64,000 nt of DNA, from the NCBI GenBank assembly GCA_028875875.1, contig JAGWUV010000001.1:1-64000 (forward strand), written 5' to 3'. Shown here in pieces: positions 1 through 8,997 of this stretch. The position numbers and the translations under genes were made by a program. The notes under the pieces are model-generated. The model ran no database searches. It worked only from the letters and a program-made list of their open reading frames with translations, and was not told where the DNA came from. The DNA is from Bacteroidota bacterium (lineage in GTDB: Bacteria > Bacteroidota > Bacteroidia > Chitinophagales > Chitinophagaceae). Position 1 is the first letter of the stretch; the number at the start of each line of letters is the position of its first letter.

Positions 1-238
1 ACATAATTTGAAAGCAAATCACAACAATGCCAGTTAGTAATACCAGAAGTACCATGTTGTTATCAAAGATCGTAAGAACATAATTTGAAAGCAAATCACA
101 ACAGGCAACTTCTGCAAGTGTGGTACCTTGTGTTGTTATCAAAGATCGTAAGAACATAATTTGAAAGCAAATCACAACGCATTCAGTGCAGCGTTCAATA
201 TACCGCAAGTTGTTATCAAAGATCGTAAGAACATAATT
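1..238 (-). CRISPR. Type II-C-like CRISPR array end, 47-nt repeats
   Basis: Two full identical 47-nt repeats lie at 56-102 and 132-178. A cut repeat (its last 25 nt) starts the window at 1-25, and a truncated copy matching the first 30 nt lies at 209-238. Spacers are 26-55 (30 nt), 103-131 (29 nt) and 179-208 (30 nt), all different. Read on the minus strand the repeat begins GTTGTGATTTGC and ends ACAAC, the form and length known from type II-C (Cas9) arrays of Bacteroidota, so I orient it on the minus strand. On that strand each repeat holds TTTG, 20 nt, then GATCTTTG, close to the phylum's promoter consensus. No cas gene or tracrRNA is in the window; they would have to lie to the left or elsewhere. 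Confidence 0.95.
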
Positions 239-313
239 ATAGGTCGCGATATTTTTGTAGAGTTCTTCCTCAACTCATTTTACTTCTCTTGCATGTTAAT
301 GGCAATGTGCTGC

Positions 314-1492
314 TTACACCGCCACTTGTCTTTTTTCATGATGCGGCCTGGCGAGCATCACATTGGTAATACCTATCATACCCAGCAAACCCATAAAGGA
401 GGTAGACCAACTCCAACCGCCCATCTTATAGCATTCTATGGCAATAAAGGCGCCAAGTGCACCACCAATGAAATAGCTGGTCATATACACAGTATTGATC
501 CGGCTGTTCGCGGAATGGTCTAACGTATAGATCACGGCAATATTGGTTACCTGCGTGGCCTGCACACCTACATCCAATAAGATCACGGCTACCCAAATAG
601 CTACCACCGAGTGTTCTGTATTTTTAAGTACCAGGATGCTTAACAAAGTAATGATTGTTGAAAACAAGAGCGACCTGAAGGCAGAACCTTTATCGGCCCG
701 CTTGCCAAACAGTGGGGCGGCCATGGCACTGGCGGCAGCCAGCAAACCAAACATACCGATCTGTGAAGTGGAATAATGAAAAGGAGGACCGCTTAAATAG
801 AAGGTAAGGGTAACCCAGAATGCACTGAGGATACCAAAAGCGATCATTCCTGTTAAGGCAGTTTTACGCAGCAAGGGAAACCTGCCCAATTGCGATAGCG
901 TAGATTGTAAAAGCCCGATATAGGTACCGCTGAAATGTTGCGGCAAGGAATGAAAATCGGCCTGCATTAAAACAGTAGTGCCCAGCACCATTACTGCTGA
1001 AGCAGCATACACATATTGCCAGCCAAAAAAATTAGCAACCAACCCGCTGAACACCCTTGCTATTAAAATTCCCACTAAGATACCCGTAAACACCTGTGCT
1101 ACAATTTTGCCCCTGTTTTCTTTAGCCAGGCTGGCTGCCATGGGTAAAATAACCTGTGCGACCACCGAAAAAACACCGATCAGGAAACTGCCTGCATACA
1201 GTAACCAGAAATGAGTGGCAATGACCATAAGTAAGAGTGAAAACATTAACCCGCATTGCAGGTAGAGGATCAGTTTTTTTCTATCGATCATGTCACCGAT
1301 AGGTGTTAAAAAAAATAAACCGGCTCCATACCCTATCTGCGATAAAACAGAGATCACGCCTATTTTTTCTGTAGTGGTATGAAAAGATTGCGCAATGGCG
1401 GCAAGGATGGGCTGACTGTAATATACATTGGCCACCGCTATTCCGGCAGTAATGGCCATGATCAAGATCTGGTTCCTGGTAAGTGCTGTCAT
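314..1492 (-). CDS. MFS transporter, DHA1-type efflux permease
   Basis: A 392-residue inner-membrane protein with about 12 hydrophobic segments, the usual size for a 12-helix major facilitator. The N-terminus (NVYYSQPILAAIAQSF) and the loop after helix 2 (GDMIDRKKLI, matching the GDxxDRRK signature between helices 2 and 3) place it in the drug/sugar-efflux DHA1 group. It should move a small solute by proton antiport; the substrate cannot be read from sequence. It ends 75 bp from the CRISPR array, reads away from the TonB receptor gene upstream, and has 143 bp of its own upstream region, so it is probably a single-gene unit. ATG start at 1492. Confidence 0.9.
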   Translation of the reverse strand: MTALTRNQILIMAITAGIAVANVYYSQPILAAIAQSFHTTTEKIGVISVLSQIGYGAGLFFLTPIGDMIDRKKLILYLQCGLMFSLLLMVIATHFWLLYAGSFLIGVFSVVAQVILPMAASLAKENRGKIVAQVFTGILVGILIARVFSGLVANFFGWQYVYAASAVMVLGTTVLMQADFHSLPQHFSGTYIGLLQSTLSQLGRFPLLRKTALTGMIAFGILSAFWVTLTFYLSGPPFHYSTSQIGMFGLLAAASAMAAPLFGKRADKGSAFRSLLFSTIITLLSILVLKNTEHSVVAIWVAVILLDVGVQATQVTNIAVIYTLDHSANSRINTVYMTSYFIGGALGAFIAIECYKMGGWSWSTSFMGLLGMIGITNVMLARPHHEKRQVAV

Positions 1493-1635
1493 TCGTGTAA
1501 AATTGGGCTACTTTATATACAAATGTTAGAAGTATAATGTTACATTATGACCTAAAATTAGGTCTAAGACCGTTTCGTTAAAACTTTTGAATACAGTAGT
1601 GTAAGTTTAAATAAGAAATAGAAGGTTTATTATAG

Positions 1636-3792
1636 TTATAACTTAAGTCTTATTCCACCATTGGCTACAAAGCCTTCAAGCGGCGCATAAATATCCCTGA
1701 AAACAGGATTGCTTATTGTTCCGGTATAAATAGTATCAAACTTTGTTTGTCGTGTGTTCGTCAGATTTTCAAGATTAACAAAAACGGAAAACTGTTCCCA
1801 TAATTTTTCCGCCATCAGCCCCGCAGTCCAGTAAGACCTGCCTATTGATCCATCATTCAGTTTTTGTTCACTTACATAATAAGCTTCGGCTGCAATTTTC
1901 AGTTTCCCTTCCTTTTCATACATGAGTACATTATTAAGCCTATGCTTAGCTGTTAAAGGATACCAGCTTTTGCTGCTGTTGAAAACGGTATTCACATCTG
2001 CATAGGTATAACCTAACAACAATTTGAAATCATCATAACTAAACCGCAGGTTTGTTTCCGCACCCTTTGTATCCATATATCCGTTTGCATTTACAAACAC
2101 ATAGCTGTTTGTTGCTGTAGCGGTTAATTCTAATGGCTTATTTAAACGAGTATAAAAGAATAACTGGTTTATAGTTATCCCTAACTCTCCGATTCTTGTT
2201 CTGTAATTCACATCAAAGTTGAGCCCTGCTGAACGTTCATTAACAGCAGTGTTTTCATTAATAGGTAGAATATTTTGAAACTCTATTTTTTCAGCATCCT
2301 CTGTAAAAATGGTTGGCGTTTTATAGCCCAACCCACCCCCTAAACGGGCTGTTAGTTTCGGATTTATTTTGAACAAGGCTGCTATCCTGGGCAGGAGCTC
2401 AAAACCATATTGCCTTACATAATCTCCCCTTAAACCGCTTTCAAGAGAGAGCTGTTTGCAAGGTGTCCAGGTATTTTGAATAAATAGCCCCATGGTTGTA
2501 TAACTGTAGTTTCTTAAAACCGTGCTGGTTTGTTTATCTTCCGTAAAATCATCCGTTAGAAGATTTCCGCCGGCAACCCATTGCGTTTTTTCTCCACCGG
2601 TGCTGTAAGTGACTTCTGAGAATGTAGCTTGTTGCAGCCCTTTAAACGTATACGATGGAATTTGAACCATACGGTTGAACCTGCTGTAGCTATTCTTAAA
2701 ATTCAGGCGGGTATTTCCTTTTAGTTTATAAGTAAGTTGTGCCTGGGTGGTGAACCGGTCCGTATTATTCTTTTCAAAATAACCTGTTGTACCCTTAGTG
2801 ATATAATCGATGCTTCCTCCAAGACGGTTTTCCGTAATATAGCTAAAGCCGAGATTGGCATCCAGTTTATCACCGTATATAAAGAGCTTAGGGTTAAGTG
2901 TATATCTTTCAAATTTTGGAATGGCGGTAAGCCCGATACCGGCAGGGTCAAAAGGTGCATTACTGTTTCGCGAACCGAAAAGTGTTATACCCGTTTTTCC
3001 AAATTTCTGGCTATAAAAACTGCTAAAGTCAAGTCCGCCGGCAGAAGTACCATTTCCCAGGAATGATAACTCCTTTTTGGTAGTTGGTGTTTTTGAAACA
3101 AGATTTACCAAGCCGGCTATCGCACCACCTCCATATAATGTAGAGGAAGATCCTTTGATAACTTCTATCTGCTGCAAGTCGAGCGGCGCTACCTGCAATA
3201 AACTTAATCCGCCTGCAAAACCTGAGTAAAGCGGAAAACCATCTCTTAATATTTGCGTGTATCTGCCATCCAAACCCTGTATCCTGATACTTGAATTATT
3301 TGAAGTTGCTGAGGTTTGTTGTGTTTGAATACCCGTACTTTCGCTCAAAAGCATTCTTATATCGCCGGGTTTCATGTTTCCCTTTTCCCCCAGTTCTTCC
3401 CCCGAAATGGTTTCAACCCTTGTTGGAATATTAATGATGCTATGGCTTGACCTGGTGGCTCTTACCACCACTTCCTGCTCATTTTCCTGAAGCTCATTCA
3501 AAAAAACTTCAACAATGTTGTCGGCAGGCAGCGGAACTGTTACAGTGTATTTTTTTTCCTGCATGCCAACATAAGAAATGATTATTTGATAGGTTCCCGC
3601 AGCGATATGTTGAAAATCCGCATTGCCCAAGCTATCGGCTAATATAGTTTTCCTAAGTGTTGGTATTGATGCCGTGGCTCCTGCAAGCGGTTTTTTTTCT
3701 TCGGATTTTTTAATTGATAATCGTAGGGTGTATTGAGCAAATATGCCTGAACAGGCAAATATTGCCATACACAATAATAGCGTATGCTTCAT
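1636..3792 (-). CDS. TonB-dependent outer-membrane receptor with carboxypeptidase-regulatory-like domain
   Basis: 718 residues. A signal peptide (about 1-19, ending IFAQ) is followed by a carboxypeptidase-regulatory-like beta-sandwich (about 21-105, including GTYQIIISYVGMQ), a TonB plug (about 110-235, including the SIRIQGLDGRYTQILRDG and IEVIKGSSSTLYGGGAI segments) and a 22-strand-type barrel ending in an aromatic/hydrophobic strand (IRLKL). It should import a scarce ligand such as a metal chelate across the outer membrane using TonB energy. It has no SusD partner, so a polysaccharide is less likely. The 61-bp gap to the upstream Cys-rich gene suggests one operon and favours a metal-linked substrate (inference). 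Confidence 0.93.
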   Translation of the reverse strand: MKHTLLLCMAIFACSGIFAQYTLRLSIKKSEEKKPLAGATASIPTLRKTILADSLGNADFQHIAAGTYQIIISYVGMQEKKYTVTVPLPADNIVEVFLNELQENEQEVVVRATRSSHSIINIPTRVETISGEELGEKGNMKPGDIRMLLSESTGIQTQQTSATSNNSSIRIQGLDGRYTQILRDGFPLYSGFAGGLSLLQVAPLDLQQIEVIKGSSSTLYGGGAIAGLVNLVSKTPTTKKELSFLGNGTSAGGLDFSSFYSQKFGKTGITLFGSRNSNAPFDPAGIGLTAIPKFERYTLNPKLFIYGDKLDANLGFSYITENRLGGSIDYITKGTTGYFEKNNTDRFTTQAQLTYKLKGNTRLNFKNSYSRFNRMVQIPSYTFKGLQQATFSEVTYSTGGEKTQWVAGGNLLTDDFTEDKQTSTVLRNYSYTTMGLFIQNTWTPCKQLSLESGLRGDYVRQYGFELLPRIAALFKINPKLTARLGGGLGYKTPTIFTEDAEKIEFQNILPINENTAVNERSAGLNFDVNYRTRIGELGITINQLFFYTRLNKPLELTATATNSYVFVNANGYMDTKGAETNLRFSYDDFKLLLGYTYADVNTVFNSSKSWYPLTAKHRLNNVLMYEKEGKLKIAAEAYYVSEQKLNDGSIGRSYWTAGLMAEKLWEQFSVFVNLENLTNTRQTKFDTIYTGTISNPVFRDIYAPLEGFVANGGIRLKL

Positions 3793-3853
3793 AATTATGA
3801 AGAGATAATAAGTTGAGTAAATGAGTAAGCTAAATCACTTTAAAAAGGAAGGA

Positions 3854-4159
3854 TTATGCCTTTCGCGGAGGTTGCAAAAGAGAAGAGGCATATGCAGAAA
3901 CTTCCATTGGAATGATGGCGGAATGATGTACAAGTTTTTGTTCTGCTACAACCGGAATCAGAACAAAACTTGTTAGCTGTATAAAGCCTGCACAGGTACT
4001 ACAATTGATAAAAGGAGAACAACAACCTTCTTTATGCTCATTACGACCGGGATACTTTGCATTCTGTTCCTTAATACAACAATCATCCCTATCGCAACAA
4101 GGATAGAAGGTTGCAACCATAGTAACCAGTAATAATAAAAATGTAAAGGCTTTTTTCAT
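3854..4159 (-). CDS. Small Cys-rich membrane-anchored or exported protein, DUF6660-like
   Basis: 101 residues from the ATG at 4159; the frame stays open for 34 more codons upstream, but the MKKAFTFLLLL signal-like start is convincing. After the hydrophobic N-terminus comes a Cys/His-rich stretch with CCDRDDCC, HKEGCCSPF and NCSTCAGF, nine or more cysteines in about 40 residues, then a hydrophobic segment. The layout resembles the short Bacteroidota family I know as DUF6660, often found beside TonB receptors; I am not certain of the assignment. The spacing suggests co-transcription with the receptor gene downstream. Metal binding is inferred from the cysteines only. Confidence 0.7.
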   Translation of the reverse strand: MKKAFTFLLLLVTMVATFYPCCDRDDCCIKEQNAKYPGRNEHKEGCCSPFINCSTCAGFIQLTSFVLIPVVAEQKLVHHSAIIPMEVSAYASSLLQPPRKA

Positions 4160-4283
4160 CAAAGTGCGAAGATAACTGAAGATGCGAATAAGGTGGTGTA
4201 TATCAGTATGGGCCAAGGGAAATAATAAAATCCTTGAGTTTTGATTTGACCTACAGCTCATTCACTCATTCTATCATTGATCC

Positions 4284-5330
4284 TTATGACTCTTCATCAA
4301 AATAGAGTTTATAATACTGTTTACCCACCAATTCATCATATCCTTTTTCTATCAGGTCTTTACGGCCATGAATATAAACGTGGAAGTTCTTATCCAGCTT
4401 GAGCACCGATTTAAAAACCCTTTCCTGTTTTTTTACTGCGGATAAATGAATGGCAAACTCATCTTCCACCACTATCTGCTTTGCCTGCTGGTAGGTTTGT
4501 TTGTACCGGGTAAACGCATCTATTACTTCGGGGTGATGGATCACTTCCTCAGTAAATTCTTCTATCTGAAAATTATCCTTTGTTTTAAAATACTCCATGC
4601 TGCGGTTCAGCATATCTATCTGGTCGCTTTTGCTCACCTCAAATTTCTCGGCCATCTCATTACTGATAAACAGCTTGCACATACCCAACACATTATTGGT
4701 GCTGTGATAACTGTTGGAATAAGGTGTTACCTGCAAAAAGTCGTTCACCCAGTACCGGGCGTCATTTTGTTTATTGGTGGCATCCACCACGCAAACCACA
4801 TAGCCTTCTTCGCGGTTTTGCCTGAAGATCAAACATCCTTTATCAAGTTTATTGATGTTGATACCATCTTCAGCGATCACTTCCCAGCTTTGCCCATGGG
4901 GAAATACTTTCAGGAAGGTTTCCTTGGTTTCGCTTTTGAATAAGCCTATTGCGTCAACATATTCTGATCCGAAAGGCACTTGCTGAAACTGCACCACGTA
5001 TAACTCTCCTTCCTTCACTTTGGCATGGGTGCTTTTGCTGTACAGAAAATGAGCCAGTAAAGCCGATTGTGTGGTGAAGGATTTGGGGTCATCAAAAATG
5101 GCACTTACATACGTGTACACTTCATTCAGTTGCAGATCGCTGATATGGGTGAAGTGGTACTGTTCATGTTCATTGAAAGGATGCAGGAAATAACGGGTTA
5201 ACAAACCTCTTACGATCTCATCATTCAGGGTAAGCGGGTTTGCAGAAAGTTTCAGTTCTTCACCGCGGGAAGGATTACCCACTTTGTGTACCATTACCTG
5301 TTGCAGTTGAACGCTGTCGATACCTGTCAT
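4284..5330 (-). CDS. Nucleoid-associated protein, NdpA family
   Basis: 348 residues, close to the 335-residue E. coli YejK/NdpA family. The N-terminus (MTGIDSVQLQQVMVHKVGN) and the conserved FTHISDLQLNEVY and YSKSTHAKVKEGELYVV stretches are typical of the 37-kDa nucleoid-associated proteins. Members are cytoplasmic and co-purify with the nucleoid; the biochemical role is poorly defined. No signal peptide or membrane segment is present. It lies 50 bp downstream of the ABC transmembrane gene on the same strand and could be read from the same transcript, though no functional link is evident. Confidence 0.88.
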   Translation of the reverse strand: MTGIDSVQLQQVMVHKVGNPSRGEELKLSANPLTLNDEIVRGLLTRYFLHPFNEHEQYHFTHISDLQLNEVYTYVSAIFDDPKSFTTQSALLAHFLYSKSTHAKVKEGELYVVQFQQVPFGSEYVDAIGLFKSETKETFLKVFPHGQSWEVIAEDGININKLDKGCLIFRQNREEGYVVCVVDATNKQNDARYWVNDFLQVTPYSNSYHSTNNVLGMCKLFISNEMAEKFEVSKSDQIDMLNRSMEYFKTKDNFQIEEFTEEVIHHPEVIDAFTRYKQTYQQAKQIVVEDEFAIHLSAVKKQERVFKSVLKLDKNFHVYIHGRKDLIEKGYDELVGKQYYKLYFDEES

Positions 5331-5380
5331 AATGCGGCGAAGATACTGCCCTGCCTGATTGAATAAAAACAGGGAGTAAA

Positions 5381-6277
5381 TTATTCGTTCACCACTTTCA
5401 AATCGGGCTCACGGTCAAAGTCTTCACTCTCCAGATCGATCCGCCGGGTAATATCTCCCAAAGAAGTCAGGCGCTGAACGGTGTAAGGAATGGTATCTAA
5501 ACCACCGGCAAACTTGAGGATATAGTTGTAAATACCGATGATATCACCGGCCGCCATGGCAGCACCGGAAATTTTATGGGTAACAAGTAACGAAAGACCT
5601 ATTACCAACATTACCATCAGTTCCATGATGCCGAAGTTCCAGGCTTCCTGGTCGGATATTTTGATCTGCCATAAACGTAAACGGCCATAATGCCTGCGGA
5701 TGGCCAGGTGATTACCCGAAGCAATGATATCTACCTGTTGTTCCAGCTCATCATTCTTCATTTGGTTCAGGTGCCTCATCTTCCTGCCATAGAAATAACT
5801 GATTGCCATTACCGGCAGTAATATGGCCAAACAAATACCTACCACTTTTTTATCGTAGAAATAGAGCAGTACCAATGAACCCAGTAAATTGTAAACAGCT
5901 TCCAGTACATAAATCAGGTCGTACTCCAGGAAATCAACAAATTCCCTGGCCAGCGTAGAGTGGGCACTCAGCTTTGAAATATCTGAAATGCCGTAGCGGC
6001 GTGACAGGAATTTGGTAACCAAAGATGTATAAATGGAAGAATAAGTACGGGTATCGTAGCGCTGGCGGATGGTTCCTACAACAATCCAGGCCAGATGAAC
6101 AGCGCAAAGGATAACCAGGCCGGTATAACTCCCTTTGATCAGGCCGTTCACAGCCTCTCCCAGGAAAAAGGGACGCAGCAGCGAACCTGTCATCTCCAGT
6201 GAAAATAAAATATAGGTAAGCATCAGCTGGCGGCGATGCTTTTGAAAAATAGCCCTGAATATCGTCATCTTCGGCAT
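5381..6277 (-). CDS. ABC transporter six-transmembrane-domain protein lacking an ATPase domain
   Basis: 298 residues covering only the membrane half of a type-I exporter: hydrophobic helices near residues 15-35, 50-70, 125-160 and 215-260. There is no Walker A, LSGGQ or Walker B motif, and the protein stops where the linker to a nucleotide-binding domain would begin (LESEDFDREPDLKVVNE). Such stand-alone six-TM proteins are a known annotation class in Bacteroidota, so this need not be a broken gene. It follows the SET/ATP-grasp operon after 169 bp on the same strand and could export its product with an ATPase encoded elsewhere, but this is speculation. Confidence 0.82.
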   Translation of the reverse strand: MPKMTIFRAIFQKHRRQLMLTYILFSLEMTGSLLRPFFLGEAVNGLIKGSYTGLVILCAVHLAWIVVGTIRQRYDTRTYSSIYTSLVTKFLSRRYGISDISKLSAHSTLAREFVDFLEYDLIYVLEAVYNLLGSLVLLYFYDKKVVGICLAILLPVMAISYFYGRKMRHLNQMKNDELEQQVDIIASGNHLAIRRHYGRLRLWQIKISDQEAWNFGIMELMVMLVIGLSLLVTHKISGAAMAAGDIIGIYNYILKFAGGLDTIPYTVQRLTSLGDITRRIDLESEDFDREPDLKVVNE

Positions 6278-6446
6278 ATCCGTTTTTTAAAAATCAATGT
6301 TGTTGTCTGTAGAATTAATGGGCGTGGAAGGCAAGCAGGTGCACCTCAAAGCCGGGTTTATTATTCTTGAGTTTAAGACAAAGAAACCCAAGCTGCGTTT
6401 AATGGATCAGGTTAGTAGGGAACAAAAATAGGGGGAAAAGAAGCCT

Positions 6447-7862
6447 TTATTTTGTGAAAGTTTTGATGGCATTGCCGGTTTTACCGGTAATAGTTCCGCG
6501 GCAGAGGGGAGAACCACACTGACAATCAAAGGGTTCTGATTTTTCATCTAAGAAAGTTCCATAATCTAAGGTAAGTTCTTCGCCTTTGTTAATATTTCGC
6601 AAGGCGATAACGTTCAACCCGGAATAGCCGGTATTCGGATCGCAGGAATGGTTTTGCGGTGCCCATTCGGCAGGGTTGGCATCCCATAAAATATATACTT
6701 CGGGGCTGATGGGGTAGGCATACCTGCGGAAATTTTCTTTGGCCTTTTCATCCCAGTGCTCTTCCACGTATCTACGGGTAACCATACGCTGGGCACGTTC
6801 CTCCCCTTTAAAAATTACTTCTCCCTGCTGTATGTTTTCAACAGCATAAATACCGTATCCCGCAATAGCATTGCCCTGCACTTTGTATTTTTTCTGACGG
6901 CGACAGTGGCGGGCCGTCCCTTCTTCAACAATATGTCTCAAAAAACCGGTCTGGCCAATGCCATCGAACTGAAGAATATAATCGGCAGAGCCTTCATAAC
7001 CATTGGTATAAAAAACAGAACAGGTAAAATTGATCTCGAGAAAGAAGAGTTCTCCTTTTTCATTCAGCCTGAAATCCATCCTTGCATACCCTACGCCGCC
7101 AAAAGCGGTGAATATTTGTTGAGCCGCCTCTTTTAACTGATTACTAAGTGCAGCATTGCTTACAGGAATATTGGCATCAGTATGTAGTTCTGATGTTTTG
7201 AGAGCATAGGTTTTAAAGCTGTTGCCTTGCGGGAAAATGAATTCAACGGGTTGGAAAGCAGTACAGGTTTTACCATCTGCATTCGCTGCCACCAATACCG
7301 TAAACTCTCTTCCGGCGATATATTCTTCTATTAGTATTTCATCGTATGCGCCGACGAGTTGCTGTACTTTACTGGCTAAGGCATTTTGATCCTGAACCAG
7401 CGAGTGTTCATCCACGCCCAGGCTATCTCCCGCTTTGGCGGGCTTTATAAAAAGAGGAAACTGTAAATGACTACAAGCGGAATAGATCTCTTCTGTGGAA
7501 TACACCACTGCATACGCCGGTGTTTTTACGCCTTCGCAGAAAGCTACATACTTCATCAGTTCTTTGGGAGGATCGTACAAGAGTGCAGAAGGACCGGTGT
7601 GTGGTAAGTTGAGTAATTCTAACGTATAGATCACATCAATGGAAGGCACTTCCCATTCGAGGTAGCCTTCACAAAGATTTACAAACACATCATAGTTGTT
7701 TTTCTGTAGCGCTTTGAGTTGTTTGTAAGTGGTTAGTTTATTCAGGAAAACATGATCTATAGTGGCTTCCGGCCACAAAGCGGATAAGTTCCTCGGAGGA
7801 TCGTAGTATTGGTAATCTACCGCTGATGTTGAATAATCGGGTTGAAGCACACAGATTCTCAT
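6447..7862 (-). CDS. ATP-grasp ligase fused to a SET-domain methyltransferase
   Basis: 471 residues in two domains. Residues 1-310 are a D-Ala-D-Ala-ligase-type ATP-grasp: PLFIKPAKAGDSLGVDEHS (ATP lid), IEEYIAGREFTVLVAA and ARMDFRLNEKGELFFLEINF (metal-binding Asp/Glu/Asn). Residues about 322-462 are a SET domain with GYGIYAVENIQQGEVIF, NHSCDPNTGY (AdoMet-binding NHSC), ELTLDYGTF and a post-SET zinc motif DCQCGSPLCRG. The known chemistries are carboxylate-amine ligation and Lys/N-methyl transfer; whether they act on one substrate is unknown. Its ATG overlaps the TGA of the upstream ATP-grasp gene by 4 nt (ATGA), which implies translational coupling. No signal peptide, so cytoplasmic. Confidence 0.92.
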   Translation of the reverse strand: MRICVLQPDYSTSAVDYQYYDPPRNLSALWPEATIDHVFLNKLTTYKQLKALQKNNYDVFVNLCEGYLEWEVPSIDVIYTLELLNLPHTGPSALLYDPPKELMKYVAFCEGVKTPAYAVVYSTEEIYSACSHLQFPLFIKPAKAGDSLGVDEHSLVQDQNALASKVQQLVGAYDEILIEEYIAGREFTVLVAANADGKTCTAFQPVEFIFPQGNSFKTYALKTSELHTDANIPVSNAALSNQLKEAAQQIFTAFGGVGYARMDFRLNEKGELFFLEINFTCSVFYTNGYEGSADYILQFDGIGQTGFLRHIVEEGTARHCRRQKKYKVQGNAIAGYGIYAVENIQQGEVIFKGEERAQRMVTRRYVEEHWDEKAKENFRRYAYPISPEVYILWDANPAEWAPQNHSCDPNTGYSGLNVIALRNINKGEELTLDYGTFLDEKSEPFDCQCGSPLCRGTITGKTGNAIKTFTK

Positions 7863-8986
7863 GCAGCAAACAGGTCTTTAGCTGAAGAAAGATTTTTCCG
7901 TTCAAAAGCATCCAGTAATATATGTTCAATCAGTTGTGTAAAAGTGTTACCGCTTAAACGAAGTATTGCTCCGATAGAGGTGTAGTTCTCATCTTCACTC
8001 AAACCGCACTGGGCATTTACTTCCAGTACGTATAATTTACCGGTTTGCACATCCATCCGCAGGTCTACCCTTGTATAGCCCTTACCCTTTACAGCAGCAT
8101 ATGCATCCCAGCTAATTTGTTTGATCTGCTCCAGCAGTTCTTCTGCAGGAGTTACGTATTCATAAAAATTGGCATTGCCCGGCATAGGTGTTTCTTCTTC
8201 GTAGATTTCCCAAAGACGATCGAATGATAAAAACTTTTCTGTATCAGGTAGAGAAGGATGGAACACTCTTTCCACAGGAGGATAAATAATGGCTTTTTCC
8301 GGCTGGTTGTAAGAGCCGGCGATGAGTGTCGTAAATTCAGGCCCCGTTATAAACTGTTCTGCAATAATTCCGTCGGTAGCCAACTGCCAGCCCCGGTATC
8401 CTTCAAACATTCTTTCTACCTGTTGCCATAATGCTTCTTCCGTATCTACCACATTTTTAATACCCACTCCCATACTGCCACCAGAAACAGAAGGTTTTAC
8501 AATTACGGGTTTTCCTAACTTCTCCAATAAACGGCCCGGCCTTTGGGCAGGATTGATGATAGCCCTCCACTTGGCTGTTGGAACACCTGCTGCATCGAAA
8601 GCCCTCTTCATTGATATTTTAGAAGTGGTAACATGATAAAAATATTCATCAGCCCCGCAATAGATCAAATCATGTTCTTCCAGCATACGCACTACTGAAA
8701 TACCAGGTGTACCATTCACTTCATCACCATCACATAAATTCAATACCACAGGTATTTTTTTTCCACTATTCTTTTCCCTTACGATGGCAGCAATCACTTC
8801 TTTATAATCCTGCATGGTTACAGGCTGCCATTTCCATTGCAATTGTAATGCTGCAAAGGTTTTAGTGTATTCAGCAATGCTTTGGGTAAAATCGTAATAA
8901 TATTCAATGTTCGGATCAGTAGTATGTACATAAGGGGCCAGTACCCAAATAAAAAGCTGTTGTTTATGCTGAAGAACGGAAGCCAT
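7859..8986 (-). CDS. D-Ala-D-Ala-ligase-like ATP-grasp protein
   Basis: 375 residues forming a single ATP-grasp ligase. Visible motifs are KPVIVKPSVSGGSMGVGIKN (ATP-binding loop), AEQFITGPEFTTLI and YTRVDLRMD...LYVLEVNAQCG, the last carrying the Mg-binding acidic residues and Asn. The N-terminus (LFIWVLAPYVHTTDPNIEYYYDF) is not that of true Ddl, and neighbours are not cell-wall genes, so it is more likely a specialised amino-acid or peptide ligase than ddlA. It lies 11 bp after the SET gene and overlaps the ATP-grasp-SET fusion gene by 4 nt, in the middle of a tight three-gene operon. ATG start at 8986. Confidence 0.9.
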   Translation of the reverse strand: MASVLQHKQQLFIWVLAPYVHTTDPNIEYYYDFTQSIAEYTKTFAALQLQWKWQPVTMQDYKEVIAAIVREKNSGKKIPVVLNLCDGDEVNGTPGISVVRMLEEHDLIYCGADEYFYHVTTSKISMKRAFDAAGVPTAKWRAIINPAQRPGRLLEKLGKPVIVKPSVSGGSMGVGIKNVVDTEEALWQQVERMFEGYRGWQLATDGIIAEQFITGPEFTTLIAGSYNQPEKAIIYPPVERVFHPSLPDTEKFLSFDRLWEIYEEETPMPGNANFYEYVTPAEELLEQIKQISWDAYAAVKGKGYTRVDLRMDVQTGKLYVLEVNAQCGLSEDENYTSIGAILRLSGNTFTQLIEHILLDAFERKNLSSAKDLFAA

Positions 8987-8997
8987 AATAGCAGGTT

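Noticed and set aside
161-523. Open frame of 120 codons on the plus strand across the CRISPR end and the MFS gene
   Set aside because: Part of it is CRISPR repeat and the rest is antisense to a clear transporter gene.
7859-8986. Annotation as ddl, the cell-wall D-Ala-D-Ala ligase
   Set aside because: The N-terminal domain and gene context differ from true Ddl; it is better called Ddl-like.
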